35,634 bases of DNA from an uncultured Eisenbergiella sp. (lineage in GTDB: Bacteria; Bacillota; Clostridia; Lachnospirales; Lachnospiraceae): NCBI GenBank assembly GCA_947626725.1, contig CANQTI010000002.1, positions 1-35,634 of the forward strand, written 5' to 3'. The first letter of the stretch is position 1, and each line of letters begins with the position of its first letter. This document shows, piece after piece, positions 15,535 through 23,984 of this stretch. The notes under the pieces were generated by a model. It saw nothing but the letters and a program-made list of their open reading frames with translations, made no database searches and was not told the origin of the DNA. A program made the translations under genes and the position numbers.

Positions 15535-16263
15535 ATGGAAAAGATGGCGGAAACGGTGCTGGAGCAGCTGCTGGGGCGTTTCCCTTCCCTGTGTCCGGTA
15601 CGGCAGGAGATCTGGGAGGCCTTTGAGAAAATGGCGTCCTGTTATTGCGAGGGCGGCAAGCTTTTGCTTGCGGGAAACGGCGGCAGCGCCAGTGACGCGC
15701 AGCACATCGCGGCGGAGCTGATGAAAGGGTTCCTGCTGTCCCGTCCGCTGCCGGAGCCGGAACAAGAGCGGCTGCGCGGTTTGGACCCTGACCGGGGAGC
15801 TCTTTTAGGGGAACGGCTGCAGCGGGCGCTGCCGGCGCTGGCGCTGTGCGGACACGATGCGCTCGGCACCGCCTTTTCCAACGATGTGGATCCGCGGCTG
15901 TGTTTCGCGCAGCAGGTGTATGGTTATGGAAGGCCGGGGGATGTATTTCTGGGCATCTCCACCTCCGGCAATTCGGAAAACATTCTTTTTGCGGCTCTGG
16001 CCGCCAGGGCAATCGGCATGACGGTGATTGGATTTACCGGTGCTGATGGGGGCCGGCTGGCTGGCCTTGCCGATCTGTGCGTCAGGATGCCCGAGAGGGA
16101 ATGCTACCGGGTGCAGGAGCTTCAGCTGCCAGTGTACCATTGCTGGTGTCAGATGCTGGAAATCCTTTTTTTTGGAAAAGAGGAAGGAAAAGATGGAAGC
16201 GGACGGAAAAGGTTATCGGAAGATCAGAGTGATGAATGTCGGTTACAGCAATCTGGGGCATGA
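15535..16263 (+). CDS. gmhA: sedoheptulose 7-phosphate isomerase
   Basis: The 242-residue SIS-domain protein converts sedoheptulose 7-phosphate to D-glycero-D-manno-heptose 7-phosphate, the first committed step of heptose synthesis. GNGGSASDAQH at 47-57 is the family's sugar-phosphate site, and STSGNS is the second SIS signature. An insertion around residues 68-105, rich in leucine and proline, matches the longer form of the family. AGAGGAAG precedes the ATG at 15535. The last 70 nt overlap the next gene, so the C-terminal tail after FFGKEEG is probably unstructured. Confidence 0.88.
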   Translation: MEKMAETVLEQLLGRFPSLCPVRQEIWEAFEKMASCYCEGGKLLLAGNGGSASDAQHIAAELMKGFLLSRPLPEPEQERLRGLDPDRGALLGERLQRALPALALCGHDALGTAFSNDVDPRLCFAQQVYGYGRPGDVFLGISTSGNSENILFAALAARAIGMTVIGFTGADGGRLAGLADLCVRMPERECYRVQELQLPVYHCWCQMLEILFFGKEEGKDGSGRKRLSEDQSDECRLQQSGA

Positions 16264-16972
16264 AGAACTGCTTAAGGCCGCTGTATCCCATGTGCGGGCG
16301 AGGCGACAAGCGCTGCTGATTTTTCTGAATACGGATGTGGTCATGAGGGTGGAGAAGGACCCGGACCTCGCGCGGATCGTGGCAGAGGCTGAATACGTCA
16401 TGGCGGATGGGATGCCGCTGGTTTGGATTGCGAAATTGTTCCATCGTCCTTTAAAAGAAAAGGTGTCAGGGTCCGATTTTGTGCCGCTTTTGTGCGGAAA
16501 GGCTGCCGAGGAAGGGCTCAGTCTGTTTTTTGCCGGCGGTGAACCGGAGGTAACCGCCCGGGCCGTGGAAAAGCTCCGAGCCGGATACCCCGGCATACGG
16601 ATCGCGGGATATGCCAGTCCCCCTTCCGGCTTTGAAAAGGATCCGGAAGAGATCGGAAGGCTGAATGAAAGTATCCGACAGGCCGCCCCGGATATTCTGG
16701 TGGCTTGCTTCGGATGTCCCAAACAGGAAAAATATCTGTATGAGAACAGAGAGAATTTAGGCGTTCCGCTGCTGGTCTGTGCGGGTGCGACCATTGATTT
16801 TCTGGCCGGCAGGGTGAAGCGGGCCCCGGCATGGATGAGCCGCTGCGGGCTGGAATGGTTTTACCGTTTTCTGCGGGAACCCAGAAGGCTGTTCCGGCGG
16901 TATTTCATAGATGATATGCAGGTGGTGCGGTTAGTGTTTCGTTATTGGCACCAGCGTTATGAGAAGCTGTGA
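16193..16972 (+). CDS. WecG/TagA/CpsF-family glycosyltransferase (GT26)
   Basis: The 259-residue protein matches this family along its length, with conserved NTDVVM, ADGMPLVW, GCPKQEKYL and CAGATIDFLAG segments. Members add the second sugar, such as N-acetylmannosamine or N-acetylmannosaminuronate, onto an undecaprenyl-diphosphate-linked GlcNAc at the inner membrane face. Here it probably extends the lipid-linked primer of the polysaccharide; the priming enzyme itself is not in the window. AGGAAGG lies just upstream of the ATG at 16193, inside gmhA, giving a 71-nt overlap. The exact donor sugar cannot be read from the sequence. Confidence 0.87.
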   Translation: MEADGKGYRKIRVMNVGYSNLGHEELLKAAVSHVRARRQALLIFLNTDVVMRVEKDPDLARIVAEAEYVMADGMPLVWIAKLFHRPLKEKVSGSDFVPLLCGKAAEEGLSLFFAGGEPEVTARAVEKLRAGYPGIRIAGYASPPSGFEKDPEEIGRLNESIRQAAPDILVACFGCPKQEKYLYENRENLGVPLLVCAGATIDFLAGRVKRAPAWMSRCGLEWFYRFLREPRRLFRRYFIDDMQVVRLVFRYWHQRYEKL

Positions 16973-16983
16973 GGGAAAGCGGC

Positions 16984-18072
16984 ATGGGACGGAGAAAGAA
17001 AATGGTATGCGTAAAGATCGCGGCGGGACTTTTGTCGGCGTTGGTGTTGGTTATGGATGTGGGCTGCGGCGGCAAAACGCCGCAGGAGCCGGAACGGGAA
17101 ATCGCGCCGCTGGTGGGATATCGGGACTTCACGCGCATTTCTGTTGAAGAAGAAAAGCTGACAGGGGAATGGGATGAAAGCCGCCGGCTGGACGTGATAG
17201 ATCTGGAGGATCAGTTTTATCCGCTTTCTGAGCTTACGGTCACGGCCCCGGAGGACATGGAGCAGGCGGTTTATTTTCTAGATGGCGGGGAATCGGTGAT
17301 CGGCGAACAAAAGCTGCAGGCGGGCGCCAATCCGTTGTCGGGGCCGGAGGGAACCCGTTATCTGGTGTTTCCTATGGCGGCTGAGGACCGGGGAAGACTT
17401 CGGTTTCAGGGGATGTTGGGAGCGGAAGCGGCAAAAGAGAGAGAAGAGGGATGCATCGTTTCTGAGACCCTTAACGGAAAACGGCTGTCTGTACTGGGAG
17501 ACAGTCTGAGTTCTGCTGTCGATTACAGCCCGGACGGAATCTATGGTACATATCCCTTAGGGGATGCAGAAGTGACAGATGTGTGGTGGTATCAGGTAGC
17601 GAAGGCTTTTGACATGGAGATCTGCTGCATCAATGCCTACGGCGGCTCCGGCGTGACCGATCGGCTGGGACGGCCAGAGACGGCCGCAGGAGCCGGCGGG
17701 CGAGGAAGGCGGCTCGATGCGAACGGCGAGATGCCGGAGGTGATCATCGTATGGATCGGCGCCAATGACGCGCTCCAGGGAGTTCCTATGGATACGATCC
17801 GGGAGGCCTACCGGAAAATGCTGGAGGATATCAAAGAATGTTATCCTTCAGCGGAATTGTACCTCGCTACCTATTATCTGATCGACTCGGAAGAGCTGCG
17901 GCAGCTGAATCAGGTGATCCGCGGCCTGGGAGAGGAATACGGAGCGCAGATCCTGGATATGGAAGGCTGCGATGTGGCGAAACAAGAGGGAGCTTTGGCG
18001 GATGGCTCCCATCCGGGCAGGGAGGGGTGCCGGATCGTCGCGGAATATATGGAGGAGCTTTTGCGGAAATGA
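16984..18072 (+). CDS. secreted SGNH/GDSL-type hydrolase
   Basis: The 362-residue protein begins with a charged stretch and a hydrophobic segment ending VGC, which looks like a lipoprotein signal although the residue before VG is an unfavourable Asp. The SGNH hydrolase domain covers about 157-362: GDSLS with Ser164 as nucleophile, IGANDA as the Asn block and DGSHPG holding the catalytic Asp and His. Residues 45-150 form a separate beta-rich part. Enzymes of this type remove or transfer acyl groups, often acetate, on cell-surface sugars. In this locus it may edit the acyl decorations of the polysaccharide. The ATG at 16984 has GAGGG upstream; a GTG at 16969 is an alternative. It overlaps the next gene by 4 nt. 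Confidence 0.8.
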   Translation: MGRRKKMVCVKIAAGLLSALVLVMDVGCGGKTPQEPEREIAPLVGYRDFTRISVEEEKLTGEWDESRRLDVIDLEDQFYPLSELTVTAPEDMEQAVYFLDGGESVIGEQKLQAGANPLSGPEGTRYLVFPMAAEDRGRLRFQGMLGAEAAKEREEGCIVSETLNGKRLSVLGDSLSSAVDYSPDGIYGTYPLGDAEVTDVWWYQVAKAFDMEICCINAYGGSGVTDRLGRPETAAGAGGRGRRLDANGEMPEVIIVWIGANDALQGVPMDTIREAYRKMLEDIKECYPSAELYLATYYLIDSEELRQLNQVIRGLGEEYGAQILDMEGCDVAKQEGALADGSHPGREGCRIVAEYMEELLRK

Positions 18073-19067
18073 GGGAAGATGGGAAGGAACCTCATACGGA
18101 GATTCGCAATCAGAAAAGAAGAAAGCATCTTCGCCGGCTGATGGCCGTGCCCCTGCTTTTTGTTGTCTGTGCGGCCTTTATCTGGTGGGATAATCATCAT
18201 TTTACGGTCACGCGGTATCGACTCTCATCGCCCAAAGTGCAGGAAACCGTGCGCATTGTCGACTTGAGCGATCTGCACAATGCGTCTTTTGGCCGGGCAA
18301 ATGAGAAGCTGACAGGCTGTATCCGGGAGCTGAATCCTGATCTCATCCTGATGACGGGGGACATGGTGACAGCGGGTCATGAGGATATATCTGTCATCAC
18401 GGAGCTCTGCGCGGATCTGGACGGGATTGCGCCGATCTTCTATACCTATGGCAATCATGAAAATGAAATGGTGTACGGTTCGGACGTGACGCCGGAATTC
18501 CTGGAGTATCAGGCGGAACGGACAGGGATGCAGGAATATGGCCGTTTGGATTTTGAAAAGATAGAGCCGCTGGATGCCCGTTTGCCTTCCGCTTTAAAGG
18601 AATTAGGCGTTGCTGTGGTCAATAACGGCGCGGTTTCTGTTTCGCTGAAGGGAATTACGGCGGATATCATCGGCGCGGACAATTTGAGCGGTACCTTTTA
18701 TCCATATTCCAGTACGGCTGTGGGAGAAGCGCTGGTCCGGGACCGGGAGCATCTGAAGATCGTCCTGGCACATCAGCCGTCCATTGCGGATGCGCTCTCC
18801 TGTGAAGCGGCCTTCTCCTATGATTTGCTGCTTTGCGGCCATAGACACGGCGGGATCATTCGGGTGCCGGGGTTGGGCGGAATGTTTTGTGAGGGCTCTT
18901 TCTGGCCGCTGTTTTCCGGAAATGGGAAAGAAGCTGGAATGTTTTCTTCCGGACAGGGCACGGTTGTCGCCAGCCGGGGCATGGGGAACAGCGGTATCCT
19001 GCCGCGGATCAATAATGTGCCGGAGTTAGTCGTGATCGATATCGAAAAAGGAGGAGACGGAACATGA
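18069..19067 (+). CDS. membrane-anchored metallophosphoesterase
   Basis: The 332-residue protein has an N-terminal transmembrane anchor at about 24-41 and a calcineurin-like phosphoesterase domain. Metal-site motifs are DLSDLH at 65-70, GDM at 97-99, GNHE at 128-131 and GHRHGG near the end, as in YkuE/YaeI-type proteins. The domain is predicted to lie outside the membrane. The substrate is unknown; a lipid or polyprenyl phosphate released during polysaccharide assembly would fit the location, but this is inference. The start ATG overlaps the stop of the SGNH gene and the stop overlaps the next start (ATGA junctions on both sides), so the three genes are translationally coupled. Confidence 0.82.
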   Translation: MREDGKEPHTEIRNQKRRKHLRRLMAVPLLFVVCAAFIWWDNHHFTVTRYRLSSPKVQETVRIVDLSDLHNASFGRANEKLTGCIRELNPDLILMTGDMVTAGHEDISVITELCADLDGIAPIFYTYGNHENEMVYGSDVTPEFLEYQAERTGMQEYGRLDFEKIEPLDARLPSALKELGVAVVNNGAVSVSLKGITADIIGADNLSGTFYPYSSTAVGEALVRDREHLKIVLAHQPSIADALSCEAAFSYDLLLCGHRHGGIIRVPGLGGMFCEGSFWPLFSGNGKEAGMFSSGQGTVVASRGMGNSGILPRINNVPELVVIDIEKGGDGT

Positions 19068-20497
19068 AGGAATTCGGTTATTATGTATTTCTCGTGTGCG
19101 TGGCGGTCTGCGCCCTGTGGATGCTGGCTGTTTTTTTTCGGACAGTTCTGTTGTTCCTGCGGTGCCGGAGGCGGTACATGCTGTCGGATATCGGGCGGGA
19201 AATGCTCAGGGGCGGTGGGCTTCGACGCCGGATCCTGGGCTTAGTGAGCGTTTCGGCCTTGTTCGGCGCTGCGGCAGCTTTGATCCTGTTGGCATATCGG
19301 TATCAAAACGCAGCGGTTAATATCACGCTGACCTATACGGAGGCGGCCTCGGGTCTGAATCCCAACGGGAGCCGTTATAATATGAGCGATATCCTTTCGG
19401 ATGAAGTGTTGGAGGAGGCAGCCGGTGCGCTGGGATCTGTGGCCGATCCGGAGCTCCTCAAAAACGGCCTGAGTGTCGAGCCGGCGCAAAAGAAAAAGGA
19501 TGAGGATGACGATGATCTGATTTCCACACAGTTCGCCTTATCTTTTGTGAGCGGACGGGAAACCGGGATTCAGAAAGCGGAGGATATTGTCAGGACAGTG
19601 GCGGAAACCTACCGGAACTGGTTTATTCGGAAATACGCGCCGGATTTTGGCTCGCTGGATCTCTCCTTTGAGGATATCGACGATTATGACTATCCGGATA
19701 TGCAGCAGTATTTGTCCGTGGCCGTGCAGCGGATCATCACTTTTTCGGAGGCTTTTTCGGGAAAGGACGCGGCATTTCTTTCCGGCAGCACAGGGGAGAG
19801 CTTTTCCTCGCTGAAGGCGAAGGCGGAGGATATTCGGAATACGGGATTGGGGGCACTGAATGACTATATTCTCTATAACGGAATTTCCAGAGATCCTGAA
19901 AGCTATATGAGCCGTATCCGCTATGGGCATCTGATAGAGAGCAATGAGTATCTGAAAAATATCCGGGCGTATAATGTTCGGCTCAGGGCCATTGAACGCT
20001 ACGACAACGATATGGCCACGGTGGTTTATATTCCGACCTATGATGTGGATAATACATTCTACATGTCCAAGACGAAGATCGGCATTGACCACTTTTCCAT
20101 TGATGCGGAGGCATTCAGCGCTGCCGCCTCCGGCAATCTGGAGACGATCATGTCTCAGGATTATCTGCTTCGGCAGCTGGAAGGGCACAGACGGGACAGT
20201 GCGGCCCGCCGGAATGTCGGGGAAACGATAGAAACATTGGAGGCACAGATCCTCGAGCTGGCAGAAAAGACGAAACAGACAGCGCAGGATTATCTGGATA
20301 CAGCACAGTACGGATATGTGTCAATATCCACTCCGGATGACAGTTTTTTGAAGGAAGGGATCTGTATCGCCGCGGCGGTGCTGGGATATCTGATCCTGGC
20401 ATATGCCGGTATGGTCCTGGCGCGGATGTGCAGACGGGCCAGGCCGCAGGGTGTTGAAGAAAAGGTATCCGGGGAAGGAAGGGAGGCGGAGTCATGA
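19064..20497 (+). CDS. Wzz-like membrane protein (chain-length type)
   Basis: The 477-residue protein has two N-terminal transmembrane helices (about 5-27 and 57-80), an extracytoplasmic domain of about 350 residues with a coiled-coil end, and a C-terminal helix at about 437-458. This resembles Wzz/polysaccharide co-polymerase topology, with an extra helix at the N terminus. It shares with the next protein the sequence pattern ITLTYxEAASGLNPNGS versus VTIEYVYNGADQGLAPDGT right after the membrane helix, so the two are probably paralogues working together. A role in chain length or export of the polymer is likely. No Walker motifs or tyrosine-rich tail of a BY-kinase are present. Confidence 0.72.
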   Translation: MKEFGYYVFLVCVAVCALWMLAVFFRTVLLFLRCRRRYMLSDIGREMLRGGGLRRRILGLVSVSALFGAAAALILLAYRYQNAAVNITLTYTEAASGLNPNGSRYNMSDILSDEVLEEAAGALGSVADPELLKNGLSVEPAQKKKDEDDDDLISTQFALSFVSGRETGIQKAEDIVRTVAETYRNWFIRKYAPDFGSLDLSFEDIDDYDYPDMQQYLSVAVQRIITFSEAFSGKDAAFLSGSTGESFSSLKAKAEDIRNTGLGALNDYILYNGISRDPESYMSRIRYGHLIESNEYLKNIRAYNVRLRAIERYDNDMATVVYIPTYDVDNTFYMSKTKIGIDHFSIDAEAFSAAASGNLETIMSQDYLLRQLEGHRRDSAARRNVGETIETLEAQILELAEKTKQTAQDYLDTAQYGYVSISTPDDSFLKEGICIAAAVLGYLILAYAGMVLARMCRRARPQGVEEKVSGEGREAES

Positions 20498-22659
20498 AGG
20501 ATTTTCGGCCGCTTTCGTACATAAAAAGACATGTGGTCTCTCTGATTCTGTTTTTTATCCTGATGACGGCGGGGCTGTATGTAGCGCTTTCCCTGCTGCA
20601 GACCTATACGGCACAGGTGACGATAGAATATGTTTATAACGGCGCAGACCAGGGACTTGCGCCGGACGGGACCAAGCTGGATACCTCGGAGATCTACTCC
20701 AGCGCGGTGATCAGCCGTGTGCTGGACAATCTGCATCTGGATCAGAAGGACCATCCCATCGACACCGTCCGCTCGGCGGTTCTGGTGGAGCAGGTAGAGG
20801 ACGAAGAGGTGGAGACCGTAAAGACGGCGCTGAACGAGGACGGTGAATCCTCCGATCTTCAGTCTACCAAATACACGATCAGTTATGTCGTGGACTGGAA
20901 GGATGGAAAACAGCTTCAGGAAATGGCCCAGTCCGTTTTGGATGAGATCCTGGACGTTTATTTCACCCTGTTTTCTGAAAAATATATCAATCAGTCCACC
21001 CTCGTCAACAGCATTTCCGGGCTGGAGAGGACAGGCTATGATTATATTGAGCAGGTGGAGCTGATCGAGACGGCGCTCGCATCCACGCTGGAACAGCTGG
21101 AAGCGCGGGCAGAGCTGGCGCCGGGGTTTTATTCCACGGAAACCGGTTATTCCTACAGCGATCTGGAGGGCGAGGTGCGGCTTTTGGACCGATCCCGGAT
21201 TACGCCGCTGCTGGCGTATATCCTGAATCATCAGGTCACGAAGGATAAAGGTGCTCTGCTGGCAAAGTACGGACAGCGTGTGAAGGATCAGGAATTCGGG
21301 CAGGAACGTTATGACATTCGGATCGAGGAAGTGGAGAATATTCTGGATGCTTACGTGGAGAAGCTGCGCGTGTCGAATAACACGGCACAGTCGGAAGTAA
21401 TAACAGGCTCGCGGGCGGGGCTTCTGGGCGGCAATGTGATCGGCGACGTGGAATATCCGGACTATCTGAATGCAGCCGGCCAGTGGCAGCCGTTCGATCA
21501 GACCACAGAGTATGAAATGCTTCTTCAGTCCTGGATCGATCTTTCCGACAGCTATGACAGTTCTGTGGTGGAAGCAGCCTATTGTCAGTATGTGATCGAT
21601 TGCTTCAGCGGCAACGACGAGGCGATTGAAACCTATCAGAGGAGCCCGGCCCGGGTTACGCTGCGCGGGGAGGAGGCCGGAGAGCGTCTGACGGCAGATA
21701 CGGCGGAGGGAGAAGATACAGCCGATACCGCGGAAAAAGCGGAAGAGACGGCCGGTGCAGGGGCGGAAACAGACGCGGGAGGCGGGGAAGCCGCTGCGGG
21801 CAGTCCGGTCTCTTACGGCGGCGCTGAGACGGTTTCCGTGGAGAAGATGGAACGGCTGCTCACCGGTGATTCAGACATTTATGTGGAGCTGCCGAAAACC
21901 TGTACGCCCGAGGATATTGCTTATGTGGAAGGGCAGATCGAGTCGATTCTGGTGAAGATGGATGAACTGTACGCGCAGATCGAAACGACCGGTTCGGAAT
22001 TCAATGATTACATTGGAGCGGAATATATCCGGATGCTTTCCAGCAATCATGTGATCGAGGGAATGAACCTTCCGCTGTATATGGCGGTGGGTGCGGTATT
22101 CTTCCTGGTGCTGGGCTGCTTTGGCGTGATCCTCCTGAGCAGAGTAGGAGATATGATCGAGTATCTTGCCTATACGGACCATCGTCTTCGGATGCCAAAC
22201 CGCGCTGCCTGCGACCGGTATATCGATCGCTGTAAAGAGCGGATCCTTCCCTCCGGCTTTGGTTGTATCTATCTGCAGATCGTCAATCAGAATGAAATCA
22301 ACCGGAAGCTGGGCCGCGAGATGGGTGATGAAGTTTTACGGATTTTTGCTGCAGGTGTCAGAGGTCTTTGCAGCCATGGGGAGGATTTTGCCGGTTATAA
22401 CGGCAGCGGACAGTTCATTGTCTTTTTGGTCGACGGCGGCGATGGAGAGATGGATCGGCTGAATACGGATCTTGAGATCCTTCTGACGGAGCGGTTGGCC
22501 GAAAAAGGTGTGACGCTTCAGTATTATATCGGGATATCGGAATCCCGGACGGATGGCCAGTATCGTATTCGCGGCCTGCTCACGCAGGCAATCGGGCGTA
22601 AGGCCATGTGTGAGGCGGGAATCCGCAGGAGCGGCCAAAACAGTGAGGACAGAGAATAA
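20494..22659 (+). CDS. Wzz-like protein fused to a degenerate GGDEF domain
   Basis: The 721-residue protein has transmembrane helices at about 15-36 and 527-549 enclosing a large extracytoplasmic Wzz-like domain. That domain includes an Ala/Glu-rich, low-complexity insert at about 400-445. A cytoplasmic C-terminal domain (about 560-715) has the layout of a GGDEF diguanylate cyclase: LAYTDHRLRMPNRAACD matches the usual LTxxDxLTGLPNRR start, and MGDEVLRIFA the helix before the active site. The signature itself reads GSGQF at 637-641, so cyclase activity is not expected. It could bind a nucleotide or a partner and so regulate chain length. It overlaps both neighbours (4 nt upstream, 17 nt downstream). 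Confidence 0.78.
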   Translation: MKDFRPLSYIKRHVVSLILFFILMTAGLYVALSLLQTYTAQVTIEYVYNGADQGLAPDGTKLDTSEIYSSAVISRVLDNLHLDQKDHPIDTVRSAVLVEQVEDEEVETVKTALNEDGESSDLQSTKYTISYVVDWKDGKQLQEMAQSVLDEILDVYFTLFSEKYINQSTLVNSISGLERTGYDYIEQVELIETALASTLEQLEARAELAPGFYSTETGYSYSDLEGEVRLLDRSRITPLLAYILNHQVTKDKGALLAKYGQRVKDQEFGQERYDIRIEEVENILDAYVEKLRVSNNTAQSEVITGSRAGLLGGNVIGDVEYPDYLNAAGQWQPFDQTTEYEMLLQSWIDLSDSYDSSVVEAAYCQYVIDCFSGNDEAIETYQRSPARVTLRGEEAGERLTADTAEGEDTADTAEKAEETAGAGAETDAGGGEAAAGSPVSYGGAETVSVEKMERLLTGDSDIYVELPKTCTPEDIAYVEGQIESILVKMDELYAQIETTGSEFNDYIGAEYIRMLSSNHVIEGMNLPLYMAVGAVFFLVLGCFGVILLSRVGDMIEYLAYTDHRLRMPNRAACDRYIDRCKERILPSGFGCIYLQIVNQNEINRKLGREMGDEVLRIFAAGVRGLCSHGEDFAGYNGSGQFIVFLVDGGDGEMDRLNTDLEILLTERLAEKGVTLQYYIGISESRTDGQYRIRGLLTQAIGRKAMCEAGIRRSGQNSEDRE

Positions 22660-23941
22660 TCGCATTTTAATTGCAGTTTTTGTAGCGCTGACGGCTGTTT
22701 CCCATGCGGTCGGGTATGAGCATATGTTTTCTGTGTTCGGCCTGAATGTATATATTGCCATGCCCCTGATGGCTTTTATGGCGCTGCTGGGGCCTCTGGC
22801 CTTTCTGATTCAGCCGGATTTTGCCCGCATGAAACTGCTGTGGAGACAGCTCCTGATTTTGCTGGTGCCCATCCTTTTTCCGGCAATCTGGTCGCATGTG
22901 ATCTGGATTGTTGAACAGGCATCCTTCTCGGAGATCCGCAGGGGTTATGTGAGCATTGCCTATATGTTTTTCACCTACAGTGCAGCAGCCTCTTTCGTCT
23001 ATGCGGCGGGAGAGGACGGCGGCTGGCTGTATCTGGCATCCATGCTGCTGGCGAATTTCATTAAAATGATCACGGTTATCGCCGACGGTGGGGTCGGTCC
23101 TTTTGTGACCCAGTTTTTCCGGCTGATGGTGACCTTTGCATCGGACACCGGCCCGCTGATGGCCCAAATGGAATTGCAGGGTGTCACCTTCGGGCTGGGG
23201 ATTTATCTGCTCTGGTTTCTGATGGAGCCAAAGAAGATTCGGGAACATCCGGGGCTGTTTGCCGGGACGGTGTTCTTCTTCTTCCTTGGCCTGAAACGGA
23301 TGGCAGTGGTGGCCGTGCTTGTCACGGCGCCCCTATGTCTGCTCCTGTATCCGAAAAGTGAGCAGGAAAAAGGAAAGCGATTCCTGCTTCATGGCCTGGG
23401 TATTTTGCTCCCGGCAGCAGCTATCGCCTGTGTTGGCCTGATCTATTACGGGGCCTTTGAGGTTCTGGAGAAAATGGGCATCAGTACGAACGGTCGTGCC
23501 ATGATTTATCAGCAGTACCTTCCGTATATGGAGTTTTCTCCGTTTTTTTGGGGAAATGGGGCCGGCTGGGTGGACAATATGCGTCAGCTTTGGCAGCCGG
23601 AGGCGGAAAAAGAATTTGCCCTGGTGTTTCATACGCACAATGAATATTTGCGTATTTATCTGGAGTTGGGAATGATAGGCCTGGCCTGCTGGTGTCTGGC
23701 CAGATTCCATTTGCAGGCGGCCGCGGCCAAAAAGCTGCTGGGTCGGAAAGGTGCGCGTATTTGTGCGGCGGGGCTGATTTACCTGGGGATTAACTATTTG
23801 ATGGATATGCTTGGGATGAATGAGGGTGCAAACGTCCCGCTGGCCGTCCTCTTTCTTTCCTTTGGACTGACGCGGCGGGAGGAAGAAGAACGCCTGGCGA
23901 TGGAAGAGAAAAACAGGGAAAAGTGTGAATACGGCGGATGA
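22643..23941 (+). CDS. Wzy-type polysaccharide polymerase / O-antigen ligase family
   Basis: The protein of about 432 residues is highly hydrophobic with ten or more predicted transmembrane helices and a larger outside loop with the segment HTHNEYLRIYLELG. This segment is typical of the O-antigen polymerase/ligase family. It would polymerise lipid-linked repeat units on the outer membrane face. I chose the GTG at 22643, which overlaps the preceding gene and has AGGAG upstream; longer forms would run inside the Wzz-GGDEF gene. Position between Wzz-like proteins and the flippase supports the role. Sequence conservation of this family is low, so the call rests on topology, the motif and context. 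Confidence 0.8.
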   Translation: MRTENNRILIAVFVALTAVSHAVGYEHMFSVFGLNVYIAMPLMAFMALLGPLAFLIQPDFARMKLLWRQLLILLVPILFPAIWSHVIWIVEQASFSEIRRGYVSIAYMFFTYSAAASFVYAAGEDGGWLYLASMLLANFIKMITVIADGGVGPFVTQFFRLMVTFASDTGPLMAQMELQGVTFGLGIYLLWFLMEPKKIREHPGLFAGTVFFFFLGLKRMAVVAVLVTAPLCLLLYPKSEQEKGKRFLLHGLGILLPAAAIACVGLIYYGAFEVLEKMGISTNGRAMIYQQYLPYMEFSPFFWGNGAGWVDNMRQLWQPEAEKEFALVFHTHNEYLRIYLELGMIGLACWCLARFHLQAAAAKKLLGRKGARICAAGLIYLGINYLMDMLGMNEGANVPLAVLFLSFGLTRREEEERLAMEEKNREKCEYGG

Positions 23942-23984
23942 GGGGGAAGGGAGAGCAAAAATCCGGGAAAGAAGGGAATGCGGA

